Source: Tepidibacter thalassicus DSM 15285
GTDB taxonomy: Bacteria > Bacillota > Clostridia > Peptostreptococcales > Peptostreptococcaceae
Assembly: GCF_900129915.1 (NCBI RefSeq)
Contig: NZ_FQXH01000010.1
Location: 1 to 64,000, forward strand
Length of the DNA: 64,000 nt
Direction of reading: 5' to 3'
Under the pieces are notes generated by a model. The model worked only from the letters and a program-made list of their open reading frames with translations, was not told the DNA's origin and ran no database searches. This document shows positions 37,367 to 46,647 of the stretch, piece after piece; the first letter of the stretch is position 1; the number at the start of each line of letters is the position of its first letter. The position numbers and the translations under genes are program-made.

Positions 37367-37859
37367 TAGAAGTTGCTATTATTTCAGACATTTCTATTAT
37401 AAAGTTAAGTCTTATATTGCTGAATGTAAATTTACTATCTTCATTAATTTCATCTACTATGGCAACTATAGAGTAATTTCCGATTTTAGGAAGTATTTTA
37501 CCAACTCCTTTTCCTGGATGTATAGGACCTTCTCTGATTTGAATATTTCCTATGTTGCTCTTTTCTCCTAAACAAGCATCTATAGCTATAAAAATAGCAT
37601 CGGGATGCTTTTTTTGTATATCTGATAAAGATTCATATATATTTAAAGCGTGAATAGGTTTATCTAAAGTTCCATATACAGGGTATTTATAGTCGCTGTT
37701 TTTTAGCATAGTTCCAACTAAAGGACCTAGGGAATCACCTATGCATCTATCTGTTCCTATACAAATTATTACTGTGTTATCCTTTATTATTGTTTTTAAA
37801 AGTTCCGTTAGAACATGTATAACATCTTCTTCTTTATAATTTGCTTTAGCTAAATACAC
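37350..37859 (-). CDS. yyaC: Spore protease YyaC-type (DUF1256)
   Basis: 169-aa protein related in fold to the germination protease GPR, annotated in spore formers as YyaC. Typical features are IICIGTDRCIGDSLGPLVG near the N-terminus, AIDACLGE and GPIHPGKGVGK. I take GTG 37859 as start because AGGAGG (37868-37873, minus strand) lies 8 nt upstream; an in-frame GTG at 37868 would overlap that site. A sigma-E-type promoter and a hairpin lie immediately upstream. Confidence 0.85.
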   Translation of the reverse strand: MYLAKANYKEEDVIHVLTELLKTIIKDNTVIICIGTDRCIGDSLGPLVGTMLKNSDYKYPVYGTLDKPIHALNIYESLSDIQKKHPDAIFIAIDACLGEKSNIGNIQIREGPIHPGKGVGKILPKIGNYSIVAIVDEINEDSKFTFSNIRLNFIIEMSEIIATSIILAT

Positions 37860-37862
37860 AGA

Positions 37863-37907
37863 TAGCACCTCCTAATTAAGTATATGGATGAGGTGCTAAA
37901 AATATGA
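37863..37907 (-). promoter_or_regulatory. Sigma-E promoter nested in a Shine-Dalgarno-masking hairpin (yyaC)
   Basis: On the minus strand TCATATT (37901-37907), a 14-nt spacer and CATATACT (37879-37886) match sigma-E boxes. TAGCACCTC (37890-37898) pairs perfectly with GAGGTGCTA (37863-37871), which contains most of the yyaC ribosome binding site. The -10 is in the loop, so sigma-E mRNA lacks the 5' arm but read-through from the ttcA-like gene does not. Confidence 0.65.
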
Positions 37908-37927
37908 GAATAGCTCAAAGAATTGAA

Positions 37928-38644
37928 TTAAGGTTTAAACCAAAGTTGAACTTGTTCTTTATTTTGAAGACAGCTCAACATTCTTTTTCTAAAATCAGGT
38001 ATTTTATGAGAAAAATCTTTTACTATTTCATTTGCAAATTCTCTTTTTGTTCTTTTATCGACAGGACAAGGGCTTTTAAGTACAGGTAAGTTATGTTTTT
38101 TTACAGCTGTTATAATTGTGCTTTCAGGTATATATATCATAGGTCTAATAGTTGTTATATCTTTTCTATCTAAGTATGTAACAGGCTTAAATGTATTTAT
38201 TCGTCCTTCGTAAAACATACTTAAAAATAATGTTGAAATACCATCATCTAAGTGATGACCTAAAGCTATTTTATTAATTCCTCTTTCCTTAGCCATATCG
38301 TGCATTGCTCCACGTCTCATTCTAGAACAAAGAGAACAAGGATTAGATTCTTTTCTTTCATCAAAAACTATTTGAGCTATTTGAGTTTTTACTATTGTGT
38401 AAGGAATTTCTAGCTTTTTTAAAAAAGATTTAGCATTTTCTAAATCCATATTTTTAAATCCTGGATCAACTGTAATTGCTTCAAGTTCAAATTTTTGAGG
38501 TGAAAATCTTTGATAGAGCTTTAGGGCATATATGAGAGTTATGCTGTCTTTACCTCCGGAAAATCCCACTGCAATTTTATCTCCATCTTGTATCATGTTG
38601 TAATCTTCACACGCTCTTCTTATACATCCTAGTATTTTTTTCAT
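37928..38644 (-). CDS. TtcA/TilS-family tRNA thiolation ATPase
   Basis: 238-aa PP-loop ATPase of the TtcA-like family: GFSGGKDSITL (about 27-37) binds ATP, and CSLCSRMRRGAM plus C-terminal SPCPVDKRTKRE supply cysteines for an iron-sulfur cluster. TtcA makes 2-thiocytidine at tRNA position 32; other paralogues act elsewhere, so the exact target is uncertain. ATG 38644 follows AAAGGAGG. Runs toward yyaC on the same strand. Confidence 0.82.
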   Translation of the reverse strand: MKKILGCIRRACEDYNMIQDGDKIAVGFSGGKDSITLIYALKLYQRFSPQKFELEAITVDPGFKNMDLENAKSFLKKLEIPYTIVKTQIAQIVFDERKESNPCSLCSRMRRGAMHDMAKERGINKIALGHHLDDGISTLFLSMFYEGRINTFKPVTYLDRKDITTIRPMIYIPESTIITAVKKHNLPVLKSPCPVDKRTKREFANEIVKDFSHKIPDFRKRMLSCLQNKEQVQLWFKP

Positions 38645-38782
38645 ATTAAAGTCCTCCTTTAATGAGTTTTGACATATAAAAAGTTTATATGAAAAAAAAT
38701 ATAAATTCAATTACAACAATATTAAATTTTACGTTATAATAGAGTGGGTTGAATATTTAGTTTAAGGGGTGGAGTTTTATAC

Positions 38783-39232
38783 ATGTTTTTAAAGTATATA
38801 TATTTATTGCTTATTTCAGCAGTTCCAATAATTGAACTTAGAGGAGCAATACCAATAGGGGTTTCATTAAATTTGAATCCTGTATATGTTTATATAATAT
38901 GTGTTATAGGTGCGACATTACCTGTACCGTTTTTAGTAATTTTCTTCAGAGATTTGTTGAAGTGGTTCAAAAAGAACAAATACTTAAAAAAAATTGGAGA
39001 TTACCTGGACAATAGAGTTAACAAAAAAAGCAAAAAAATGAGAAAGGGAAAACTATTAGGTCTTATTTTATTTGTCGGAATACCTCTTCCGACTACTGGA
39101 ACATGGACAGCAGCCATGGCAGCATCTGTATTAAATATTAGAATGAAAGATGCGATAATTGGAATATTTATTGGAAATATCATAGCGGGGATTATAGTAT
39201 TGGCATTATCTTACAACTTGATTCGCTATTGA
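38783..39232 (+). CDS. COG2426 putative small multidrug export membrane protein
   Basis: 149-aa membrane protein with about four transmembrane segments. PIIELRGAIPIGVSLN near the N-terminus and GIPLPTTGTWTAAMAA in the middle are the paired family motifs of COG2426, often labelled small multidrug export. The function is not proven. A basic loop (residues 64-93) lies between the halves. The next transcript unit starts with the SAM riboswitch. Confidence 0.8.
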   Translation: MFLKYIYLLLISAVPIIELRGAIPIGVSLNLNPVYVYIICVIGATLPVPFLVIFFRDLLKWFKKNKYLKKIGDYLDNRVNKKSKKMRKGKLLGLILFVGIPLPTTGTWTAAMAASVLNIRMKDAIIGIFIGNIIAGIIVLALSYNLIRY

Positions 39233-39287
39233 CAATAACAATCAAAAATAGTATTATATATTAAGTTGGAAAATTACATAAAATCTT

Positions 39288-39397
39288 GATACCTTATCAA
39301 GAGAGGTGGAGGGATAGGCCCTGTGAAACCCAGCAACCGCCCTAAGAGGGAATGGTGCTAATTCCTACAGAAGATTTTCTTCTGGAAGATGAGGTTT
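39288..39397 (+). promoter_or_regulatory. SAM-I (S-box) riboswitch of metK
   Basis: The S-box core reads TTATCAAGAGAGGTGGAGGGA, then GGCCC, TGAAACCCAGCAACC, GGTGCTAATTCC and ACAG in canonical order. P1 forms between accttatc (39291) and gatgaggt (39388). Binding of S-adenosylmethionine would favour the terminator that follows and shut off metK. Confidence 0.95.
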
Positions 39398-39410
39398 TTT
39401 GAAAAAAAAT

Positions 39411-39440
39411 TAGCCTCTTCCAGTGGAAGAGGCTTTAATT
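39411..39440 (+). terminator. SAM riboswitch terminator
   Basis: agcctcttcc pairs with ggaagaggct and a T-rich tract follows. The 5' arm can alternatively pair with the 3' side of P1 (ggaagatgagg), giving the on state. Confidence 0.85.
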
Positions 39441-39495
39441 TTTCGAAAAAAGGCAACAATAAAAGTTATATATAAAATGTATAGGAGGTATAAAA

Positions 39496-40683
39496 ATGGC
39501 GAAAAGATTATTTACTTCAGAGTCAGTTACAGAAGGACATCCAGATAAAATTTGTGACCAAATTTCAGATTCTATATTAGATGCATTACTTGAGCAAGAT
39601 CCTTATTCAAGAGTTGCTTGTGAAACATCTGTTACTACAGGACTTGTTTTAATTTCAGGAGAAATATCTACTAGAGGATATGTAGATATTCAAAAAATAG
39701 TTAGAAATAGAATAAAAGAAATAGGATATGATAGAGCTAAATATGGATTTGATGGAGATACTTGTGCAGTGTTAGTTGCGATAGATGAGCAATCTTCTGA
39801 TATAGCCATGGGAGTAAATGAAGCATTAGAAAGTAAAGAAGGAAAAATGAGAGATGAAATTGAAGCTATTGGTGCAGGAGATCAAGGTATAATGTTTGGA
39901 TTTGCATGTGATGAAACTCCAGAACTAATGCCTCTTCCAATATCACTTGCACATAAGCTTGCTAGAAAGCTTACAGAAGTTAGAAAAAACGGAACGCTTT
40001 CATATTTAAGACCAGATGGAAAAACTCAAGTTACAGTTGAGTATGATGATGATAAAATTGTAAGAGTAGACACTGTTTTAATATCAACTCAACATAGTCC
40101 AGAAGTAACAAGAGAGCAAATAGAAAAGGATTTAATTGAGCATGTAATAAAACCAGTAATACCAGAAAATTTATTTGTAGATACTAGAATATTAGTAAAT
40201 CCAACAGGAAGATTTGTTATAGGTGGGCCTCATGGAGATGCTGGACTTACAGGAAGAAAAATAATAATAGATACTTATGGTGGATATGCAAGACATGGTG
40301 GAGGAGCATTTTCAGGAAAAGATGCAACTAAAGTTGATAGATCAGCAGCTTATGCAGCAAGATATGTTGCTAAAAATATAGTTGCAGCAGGACTTGCTAA
40401 AAAATGTGAAATAGAAGTAGCTTATGCTATAGGAGTTGCAGAACCTGTATCTATAATGGTTGAAACTTTTGGTACTGGAAAAGTTTCAGAAGAAAAATTA
40501 GTAGAGCTTGTTAAAAAACATTTTGATTTAAGACCAGGAGCTATAATAAGAGATTTAGATTTAAGAAAACCAATATTCAGACATACTGCAGCTTATGGAC
40601 ATTTTGGAAGAACTGATTTTGATTTCCCTTGGGAAAGAACAGATAAAGCTGAAATACTTAGAAAAGAAGCATTAGGAGAATAA
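39496..40683 (+). CDS. metK: S-adenosylmethionine synthetase MetK
   Basis: Forms S-adenosylmethionine from methionine and ATP. Three-domain Met[19 protein letters not shown] at the N-terminus (ATP/metal residues), [10 protein letters not shown] (about 118) and [14 protein letters not shown] (about 241), then GGGAFSGKD. 395 aa, full length. AGGAGGT lies upstream of the ATG, and its leader is a SAM-I riboswitch, so product feedback is expected. Confidence 0.97.
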   Translation: MAKRLFTSESVTEGHPDKICDQISDSILDALLEQDPYSRVACETSVTTGLVLISGEISTRGYVDIQKIVRNRIKEIGYDRAKYGFDGDTCAVLVAIDEQSSDIAMGVNEALESKEGKMRDEIEAIGAGDQGIMFGFACDETPELMPLPISLAHKLARKLTEVRKNGTLSYLRPDGKTQVTVEYDDDKIVRVDTVLISTQHSPEVTREQIEKDLIEHVIKPVIPENLFVDTRILVNPTGRFVIGGPHGDAGLTGRKIIIDTYGGYARHGGGAFSGKDATKVDRSAAYAARYVAKNIVAAGLAKKCEIEVAYAIGVAEPVSIMVETFGTGKVSEEKLVELVKKHFDLRPGAIIRDLDLRKPIFRHTAAYGHFGRTDFDFPWERTDKAEILRKEALGE

Positions 40684-40690
40684 CAGAAGA

Positions 40691-40718
40691 AAGGGCTTAA
40701 TAAAGCCCTATTTTTTTT
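40691..40718 (+). terminator. Terminator after metK
   Basis: aagggctt/aagccct stem with a run of eight Ts. Confidence 0.85.
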
Positions 40719-40760
40719 GTTATAATGAATTTAGTGAAATATGTTTGGGAGAGTGTTTTA

Positions 40761-42983
40761 ATGGAAAAAATAAAGGGAGTAATAGTTGATATTGTATTTA
40801 AAAATGAAGAAAGTGGATATACAGTAGCTTCCCTTGAATTTGAAAATGATATAATAACAATAGTGGGATGTATGCCTACTTTAACAATTGGAGAAACTAT
40901 AGAGGTTGAGGGAAAATGGATAAGTCACAAAATATATGGAATTCAATTTGAAGTTAGTTCTTTTTTACCATCTACTCCTGCATCAGTAGATAGTATATAT
41001 GCATATCTTTCATCTGGAATTATAAAAGGAATAGGACCTAAGATGGCACAAAAAATTATAGATAAATTTGGAGTTAATTCTTTAGATATAATACAAATGA
41101 ATCCGGAAAAATTGACATTGGTAGATGGAATAGGAGCTAAAAAAGCAGAGCGAATAGGAAAAAATTTTGAAGAAAATAGAGAACTTAGAAATTTAATTAT
41201 GAATTTATCTAAATATGGCATAAGTGCGAATTATTGTCTTAAAATATACAAAAAATATAAAAGTAGATCTATTGAAGTAGTAGAAAAAAATCCTTATAAA
41301 TTAGCAGAAGACATAAAGGGGATAGGATTTAAAATAGCAGATAGTATTGCAGCTAAAATGGGGATAAGTCCTTATTCAAAGGATAGAATATCACAGGGGA
41401 TAATATACACATTAAATCAGAGTTTGAGTGAAGGGCATACATTTTTGCCAAAGAGCAAGCTTGTAAAAAAAGCTTCAAATTTACTTGAAGTAGAAGAAGA
41501 ATATATAAGAGATATGATAATTAAATTGGCATTTGAACAAAAAATACAACTTCAAAAGGGTTCTATAGAAGATAATGTATATTTAATTCCGTATTATATA
41601 TCAGAAAATGGCGTTTGTAAAAAACTTATAGAATTATCTCAATATGAATTTGAAGATATAAAAATAAATATAGAAGAGGAAATTAAAAAAATAGAAAAAT
41701 GTGAAAATATAAAGCTTGCAAAAAATCAAAAAGAAGCCGTTGTTCAATCTGTAAAAAGTGGAGTACTAGTAATAACTGGAGGGCCTGGAACTGGAAAAAC
41801 AACAACTATAAATGCTATAATAAAGGTATTTGAAAATTTGAAAATGGATATATCTCTTGCAGCGCCAACTGGTAGAGCAGCAAAGAGAATGAGTGAAACA
41901 ACTCAAAAAGAAGCTAAAACTATTCATAGGCTTCTTGAAATGGGTTATTCATCTGAAGAAAATGAACTTGTATTTATGAGAGATGAAGAAGATCCATTGA
42001 ATACAGATGTGATAATAATAGACGAAGTTTCGATGGTAGATATTTTACTGATGTATAATCTTTTAAAAGCTGTAAAAGCGGGAACTAGAGTTATACTTGT
42101 TGGAGATTGTGATCAGCTTCCATCTGTAGGACCTGGAAATGTATTAAAGGATATAATAGATTCAAATGTTATAAAGGTAGTAAAATTAAATGAAATATTT
42201 AGGCAAGCAAAAGAAAGTATGATTGTAGTAAATGCACATAAAATTAATAAAGGGGAAAGTTTAAATCTTAATGTAAAAGATAAAGATTTTTATTTTATAC
42301 AGAAGAATAATAATGAAGATATAATAAAAGAAATTTTAAATCTCGTACATAAAAGACTCCCTGATTATTATGGATTTAATAGTATGAAGGATATACAAAT
42401 ATTATCTCCGATGAGAAAAGGAGATACAGGGGTATTTAATTTAAATATACATCTTCAAAATGTATTAAATCCTAAAGATAAATTAAAAGTGGAAGAAAGT
42501 TTTCAAAAGAGAACTTTTAGAGTTGGGGATAAAGTGATGCAAATTAAAAATAATTATACTAAAAAATGGGAAACTGAAGATGGAGAAGATAAAGGAGAAG
42601 GAATATACAATGGTGATATAGGGTATATTTATCATATAGATAAAGAAGAAAGAAATATATATGTAATATTTGATGAAGTAAAAATTGTAAGCTATGATTA
42701 CAGTGAGCTTGATGAAATTGAACACAGTTTTTGCACAACAATACATAAAAGTCAAGGAAGTGAATTTCCAGTTGTAATAATACCTATAACGTGGGCTCCT
42801 CCAATGCTTCTTACAAGAAATCTTCTATACACAGCAGTTACAAGAGCTAAGAAGTTAGTTGTATTAGTAGGAGATATAAAGTATTTAAATTATATGGTAA
42901 ATAACAATAAAATTTACAGCAGATACTCTAATCTTAAATTAAAATTAAGTAAATTTATAGAGGCGGGGTTATTAACTAAATGA
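40761..42983 (+). CDS. recD2: ATP-dependent DNA helicase RecD2
   Basis: 740-aa superfamily 1B helicase for DNA repair and replication-fork support in bacteria without RecBCD. An N-terminal OB-like domain and helix-hairpin-helix repeats (VDGIGAKKAERIG, IKGIGFKIADSIA) precede the helicase core: Walker A GGPGTGKTTT (about 348), Walker B IIDEVSMVD, GDCDQLPSVGPG, and C-terminal TTIHKSQGSEFPVV and AVTRAKKLVVLVG. I take ATG 40761 (GGGAGAG upstream) over ATG 40725, which lies against the metK terminator. The stop overlaps comFC by 4 nt. Confidence 0.93.
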   Translation: MEKIKGVIVDIVFKNEESGYTVASLEFENDIITIVGCMPTLTIGETIEVEGKWISHKIYGIQFEVSSFLPSTPASVDSIYAYLSSGIIKGIGPKMAQKIIDKFGVNSLDIIQMNPEKLTLVDGIGAKKAERIGKNFEENRELRNLIMNLSKYGISANYCLKIYKKYKSRSIEVVEKNPYKLAEDIKGIGFKIADSIAAKMGISPYSKDRISQGIIYTLNQSLSEGHTFLPKSKLVKKASNLLEVEEEYIRDMIIKLAFEQKIQLQKGSIEDNVYLIPYYISENGVCKKLIELSQYEFEDIKINIEEEIKKIEKCENIKLAKNQKEAVVQSVKSGVLVITGGPGTGKTTTINAIIKVFENLKMDISLAAPTGRAAKRMSETTQKEAKTIHRLLEMGYSSEENELVFMRDEEDPLNTDVIIIDEVSMVDILLMYNLLKAVKAGTRVILVGDCDQLPSVGPGNVLKDIIDSNVIKVVKLNEIFRQAKESMIVVNAHKINKGESLNLNVKDKDFYFIQKNNNEDIIKEILNLVHKRLPDYYGFNSMKDIQILSPMRKGDTGVFNLNIHLQNVLNPKDKLKVEESFQKRTFRVGDKVMQIKNNYTKKWETEDGEDKGEGIYNGDIGYIYHIDKEERNIYVIFDEVKIVSYDYSELDEIEHSFCTTIHKSQGSEFPVVIIPITWAPPMLLTRNLLYTAVTRAKKLVVLVGDIKYLNYMVNNNKIYSRYSNLKLKLSKFIEAGLLTK

Positions 42984-43696
42984 TAAGTACTTTACTTGAT
43001 TATATATATCCTAGAAATATAAAATGTATAATATGTAAAAATCCAATACCAAAGACAAATCCATATTCTTTGTGTAAAAATTGTTTTAATGAAATACATT
43101 TTATAAAAAAAGGATGTATAAAATGTGGTAAGCCTTTAACTTTATTTTATAAAGATGAATTTTGTATTAATTGTAAAAAAGAAGATTACTTCTTTGAGAG
43201 AGCATTATCTTGTGTTGAGTACGATGATAATATACATAAATTAATTTATTCTTTTAAATACGGGAGAAAAACTTATTTAGCATATCCTATTGCGAGTATT
43301 ATGAAAGATAAATTAGAATATGAAAGTATAGATTTTGATTATATAATACCAGTTCCTCTTCACAAAAAAAGACAAATAAAAAGGGGATTTAATCAATCCC
43401 AATTGATATCTGAAATTTTAGGAAAATTCACAAATAAGCAAATGTTGGATATACTCTATAGAAATAAACACACTAAATTTCTTTCAAATCTCACTAAAAA
43501 AGATAGAAAAAATGAATTAAAAGGTGTATTTACAATTAAAGGCAATCAACATAAAATAATAAAAAAGAATATACTTTTGGTGGATGATATATTCACTACT
43601 GGAAGTACAGTTGATGAAATATCTAAGATTTTATTAGCTTGTGGAGTAAAAAAAATATACGTTATTACATTTGCTACAGGAAAAAATATATATTAA
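42980..43696 (+). CDS. comFC: ComF-family phosphoribosyltransferase-like protein
   Basis: 238-aa ComFC: an N-terminal zinc ribbon (CIICKNPIP...CKNC, CIKCGKPL, CINC) and a C-terminal type I phosphoribosyltransferase domain with RGFNQSQLIS and the PRPP loop VDDIFTTGST. ComFC helps take up transforming DNA in competent Bacillus; in non-competent clostridia its role is unclear. Start in the ATGA overlap with recD2. The flagellar regulator gene follows after 13 nt, the same link as in Bacillus (comFC-yvyF-flgM). Confidence 0.9.
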   Translation: MISTLLDYIYPRNIKCIICKNPIPKTNPYSLCKNCFNEIHFIKKGCIKCGKPLTLFYKDEFCINCKKEDYFFERALSCVEYDDNIHKLIYSFKYGRKTYLAYPIASIMKDKLEYESIDFDYIIPVPLHKKRQIKRGFNQSQLISEILGKFTNKQMLDILYRNKHTKFLSNLTKKDRKNELKGVFTIKGNQHKIIKKNILLVDDIFTTGSTVDEISKILLACGVKKIYVITFATGKNIY

Positions 43697-43709
43697 AGAA
43701 GGTGATATT

Positions 43710-44108
43710 TTGGAGCTTGTAAATTGTAAAAAGTGTGGAAGAATGTTTGGAAGTGAAAATGGACAAATTTATTGTTCAAAATGTAGAGGGAATGAAGATG
43801 AAGATTTTAAAAAGGTAAGAGATTATCTATACGATAATCCTGGAGCATCAGTAAAAGAAGTATCAGAAGAAACAGGAGTTAAAGAACAAACTATAATTAG
43901 GTTTTTAAAACAGGAGAGAATAGAAATACTTGAAGATGAAAATGCATTACTTAAATGTGAAAGATGTGGAGTAAGTATAAAAACTGGTAGATACTGTGAA
44001 AAGTGTAAAGCTGAAATGAAAAAAGAATTAGGATCTGCTTTAAAAAATTTAAAAGAATCCCAAAAGCCTAAATTAGGATATCATACTAAACAACTTAACA
44101 AAAAATAA
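43710..44108 (+). CDS. YvyF-like flagellar operon protein
   Basis: 132-aa protein with two zinc-ribbon pairs, CKKCGRMF...CSKC at the N-terminus and CERCGVSI...CEKC near the C-terminus, flanking a winged-helix-like middle (DNPGASVKEVSEETGVKEQTI-type helix-turn-helix, split over about 41-62). Matches the flagellar operon protein family (TIGR03826) that precedes flgM. Start TTG 43710 follows AAGGTGA. Confidence 0.8.
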   Translation: MELVNCKKCGRMFGSENGQIYCSKCRGNEDEDFKKVRDYLYDNPGASVKEVSEETGVKEQTIIRFLKQERIEILEDENALLKCERCGVSIKTGRYCEKCKAEMKKELGSALKNLKESQKPKLGYHTKQLNKK

Positions 44109-44120
44109 ATAAAAATAATG

Positions 44121-44148
44121 TAAAGAAAATCATCCCTTTAGTCGATAC
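44121..44148 (+). promoter_or_regulatory. Sigma-D promoter for flgM
   Basis: TAAA (44121-44124), 16 nt, GTCGATAC (44141-44148), close to TAAA-N15-GCCGATAT, 34 nt before the flgM ATG. Confidence 0.65.
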
Positions 44149-44182
44149 TAATAGTAGAAGACTAATTAAGGGGTGTTTTTTT

Positions 44183-44467
44183 ATGAAAATAAATAATATA
44201 AACAATATTCAAAAAGTTATGAAGGCATATAAGACTAATAAAACAGAAAAGATAAATAAATTTTCTCTTAAAGAGGATAAAATAGAAATATCTCAAAGAG
44301 GTAAAGATTTTCAATTCGCTCTTGAAGCGTTAAAAAATACTCCTGATATAAGAGAAGATAAGGTAAATGAAATAAAATCTCAAATAGATAAAGGAACTTA
44401 CAAAGTAGATAATGGTAAACTCGCTAAAGCTATAGTAGATAAAAGCACTATAGATTGGAGAGGTTAA
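44183..44467 (+). CDS. flgM: Anti-sigma-D factor FlgM
   Basis: 94-aa anti-sigma factor that holds sigma-D inactive until export after hook completion. The C-terminal part (DIREDKVNEIKSQIDKGTYKVD) is the diagnostic sigma-binding helix; the N-terminus is disordered and lysine/asparagine-rich. It lies under its own sigma-D promoter, giving feedback, and starts the flgM-flgN-flgK-flgL operon. Confidence 0.92.
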   Translation: MKINNINNIQKVMKAYKTNKTEKINKFSLKEDKIEISQRGKDFQFALEALKNTPDIREDKVNEIKSQIDKGTYKVDNGKLAKAIVDKSTIDWRG

Positions 44468-44468
44468 A

Positions 44469-44957
44469 ATGAATCCTATAGATCAATTTATAGCAATATT
44501 AAGTGAGGAATTGACTATAAACAAAAAACTTTTAGAAATATCAACTCAAAAAAAAGATGTAATAATAAATAATGATACAAAAAAATTAAATCAAATGGTA
44601 GTACAAGAGCAAAACAGTATAAAAAGAATAATACACTTAGAAAAATTAAGAGGAGCTGTAGTTTCAAATATACAAAAAGAATTAGGAATTGAAAAAATAG
44701 ATAACATAAAAGATATTGTAAATAAAATAGATGAAAACAAGGCTAGTGAAATTGAGAACATAGCTTTAAATTTAAAATCTGTACTCAAAGAGCTTGAAGA
44801 AAAAAACAATCTCAACAACAAGCTCTTAGAAGTTTCATTAGAGTATTTAGAGCTTAATTTAAATCTTTTAACATCAAGACCTGAACCTAAAACTTATGGT
44901 AAAAAGGCTGTGGAATATAATTCTCGTGGAACTGGCTTTTTTGATGCTAAATACTAA
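44469..44957 (+). CDS. flgN: FlgN-type flagellar export chaperone
   Basis: 162-aa, nearly all helical, charged protein. The FlgN family binds FlgK and FlgL for export. Position between flgM and flgK (1 nt after flgM) and the C-terminal KTYGKKA...FFDAKY tail, as in Bacillus YvyG, support the call. Confidence 0.85.
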   Translation: MNPIDQFIAILSEELTINKKLLEISTQKKDVIINNDTKKLNQMVVQEQNSIKRIIHLEKLRGAVVSNIQKELGIEKIDNIKDIVNKIDENKASEIENIALNLKSVLKELEEKNNLNNKLLEVSLEYLELNLNLLTSRPEPKTYGKKAVEYNSRGTGFFDAKY

Positions 44958-44972
44958 AGGAAGGTGTAAAAA

Positions 44973-46631
44973 ATGGGTTTTTTCGGTTTAAATATAGCAA
45001 AATCGGGATTATTTGCAGCTCAAAAAGCTTTAAATACTGTAGGGCATAATATAGCAAATGCGAATACTCCTGGATATACTAGACAAAGAGTAGAGCTTAG
45101 ACCAGATAATCCTCTATCATCTCCAGGTGGAAAGGGAATGATAGGTACTGGTGTTGATGCATATAAAATCACTCAAATTAGAAATGAATTTTTGGATATA
45201 AAATTTAGATCAGAAGTTAATGTATATGGACAATGGTCGTATAGGAGTTCATCACTTGAACAAATAGAAGCTATAATGAATGAACCATCAGATTCTGGAA
45301 TAAGAAAAGTGATGGACAATTTTTTTGCATCATTTGAAGAGTTATCTAAAGATCCATCTTCTCTTACTACTAGAGCTGTAGTTAGAGAAAGAGCCATAGA
45401 GTTTACTCATACTTTAAATCATGCATATTCTCAGCTTGAAAAAATGATAAAAGATACAGATTTTGAAGTTCAAACAACTGTAAATCAAATCAATACGTAT
45501 GCGAAAGATTTGGCAAAACTCAATGCACAAATACAAAGAGCTGAAATGGACGGAAGTAATGCTAATGATTTAAGAGATCAAAGAAATTTGATTTTAGATA
45601 AGTTATCAGAACTTGTAGATGTAGAAGTTAAAGAAGTAAGTAATGGGGAACATGGAGGGGTAAAAACTATAATTGCTATAAATGGACATCCTCTTGTTTA
45701 TCATGATGAAGTCGATGAGATAGAAATTGAAAAGAATTTTCATAAATATAAAGATGAGTTAGGATTGGAATTTGAAATATCTTCTTTAAAATTCAAATCA
45801 GGTTCTCCTATAAATACTAGTTATCTTAAAGGAAAAATAAAGGCTCAATTGGATATGAGGGATAATATGAATGATGCAGATGGGCCTAAAGGAATTCCAT
45901 ATTATATGCAAAAATTAAATGAATTTGTTCAAAAAATTACATCTGATATAAATAGAATAAATATGCAAGGGTATGGATTGGATGAAAATTCTACGGGAAA
46001 ACTATTCTTTGAATCTGAAAAAATAGCTGATATTGATTCTGATGGAGATGGAAATAAAGACATAGATAATTATGTAAAAACGTATTTAAATGCTAATCCT
46101 ACAAAAACAGAGGAAGATGCAATAAAAGATTGGGAAAATAATAGTGCTAATAAAGGTTATACGATAATGAAAGATGGAGATGGAAATTGGTACAAAGTTT
46201 CTAAAATATCTGCAAGAGATGTAAAAATATCAAAAGACATAGATAAAGATCTTGACAATATAGCAGCGGCAAAAATTTCTGATGGAACTGGAAGAGCAAA
46301 GCCTGGAGATAATTCCAATATACTTGAAATGTCAAATTTAAGACATAAAAATGATATGTTTACTTGGGGATCGCCAGATGATTTTGTAAAAACATTGATT
46401 TCTAACATTGGGGTAGATGCACAAGAAGCAAAAAGGATGACACAAAATCAAGAAGTTCTTGTAAATCAAATAGATAGTACAAGACAATCTGTATCAGGGG
46501 TTTCTCTTGATGAAGAAATGGCAAATATGGTTAAGTTTCAACATGCGTATAATGCATCTGCTAGAATGATTACTGCTGTAGATGAAATGATAGACGTTAT
46601 AATTAATAGAATGGGAAGAGTAGGATTGTAG
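44973..46631 (+). CDS. flgK: Flagellar hook-associated protein 1 FlgK
   Basis: 552-aa hook-filament junction protein. N-terminal FGLNIAKSGLFAAQKALNTVGHNIAN with NTPGYTRQR and C-terminal VSLDEEMANMVKFQHAYNASARM are canonical D0 helices. The variable middle region (about 290-440) includes acidic DSDGDGN-like stretches that could bind calcium. AAGGAAGGTG precedes the ATG. Confidence 0.94.
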   Translation: MGFFGLNIAKSGLFAAQKALNTVGHNIANANTPGYTRQRVELRPDNPLSSPGGKGMIGTGVDAYKITQIRNEFLDIKFRSEVNVYGQWSYRSSSLEQIEAIMNEPSDSGIRKVMDNFFASFEELSKDPSSLTTRAVVRERAIEFTHTLNHAYSQLEKMIKDTDFEVQTTVNQINTYAKDLAKLNAQIQRAEMDGSNANDLRDQRNLILDKLSELVDVEVKEVSNGEHGGVKTIIAINGHPLVYHDEVDEIEIEKNFHKYKDELGLEFEISSLKFKSGSPINTSYLKGKIKAQLDMRDNMNDADGPKGIPYYMQKLNEFVQKITSDINRINMQGYGLDENSTGKLFFESEKIADIDSDGDGNKDIDNYVKTYLNANPTKTEEDAIKDWENNSANKGYTIMKDGDGNWYKVSKISARDVKISKDIDKDLDNIAAAKISDGTGRAKPGDNSNILEMSNLRHKNDMFTWGSPDDFVKTLISNIGVDAQEAKRMTQNQEVLVNQIDSTRQSVSGVSLDEEMANMVKFQHAYNASARMITAVDEMIDVIINRMGRVGL

Positions 46632-46647
46632 ATAACGAGGTGATATA

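Noticed and set aside
37904-38089. Plus-strand frame opposite the TtcA-like gene
   Set aside because: Antisense shadow of a well-supported gene, with no ribosome binding site or recognisable product.
42483-42755. Minus-strand frames inside recD2 and other genes
   Set aside because: Low-complexity Phe/Ile/Leu-rich translations typical of antisense to AT-rich coding DNA.
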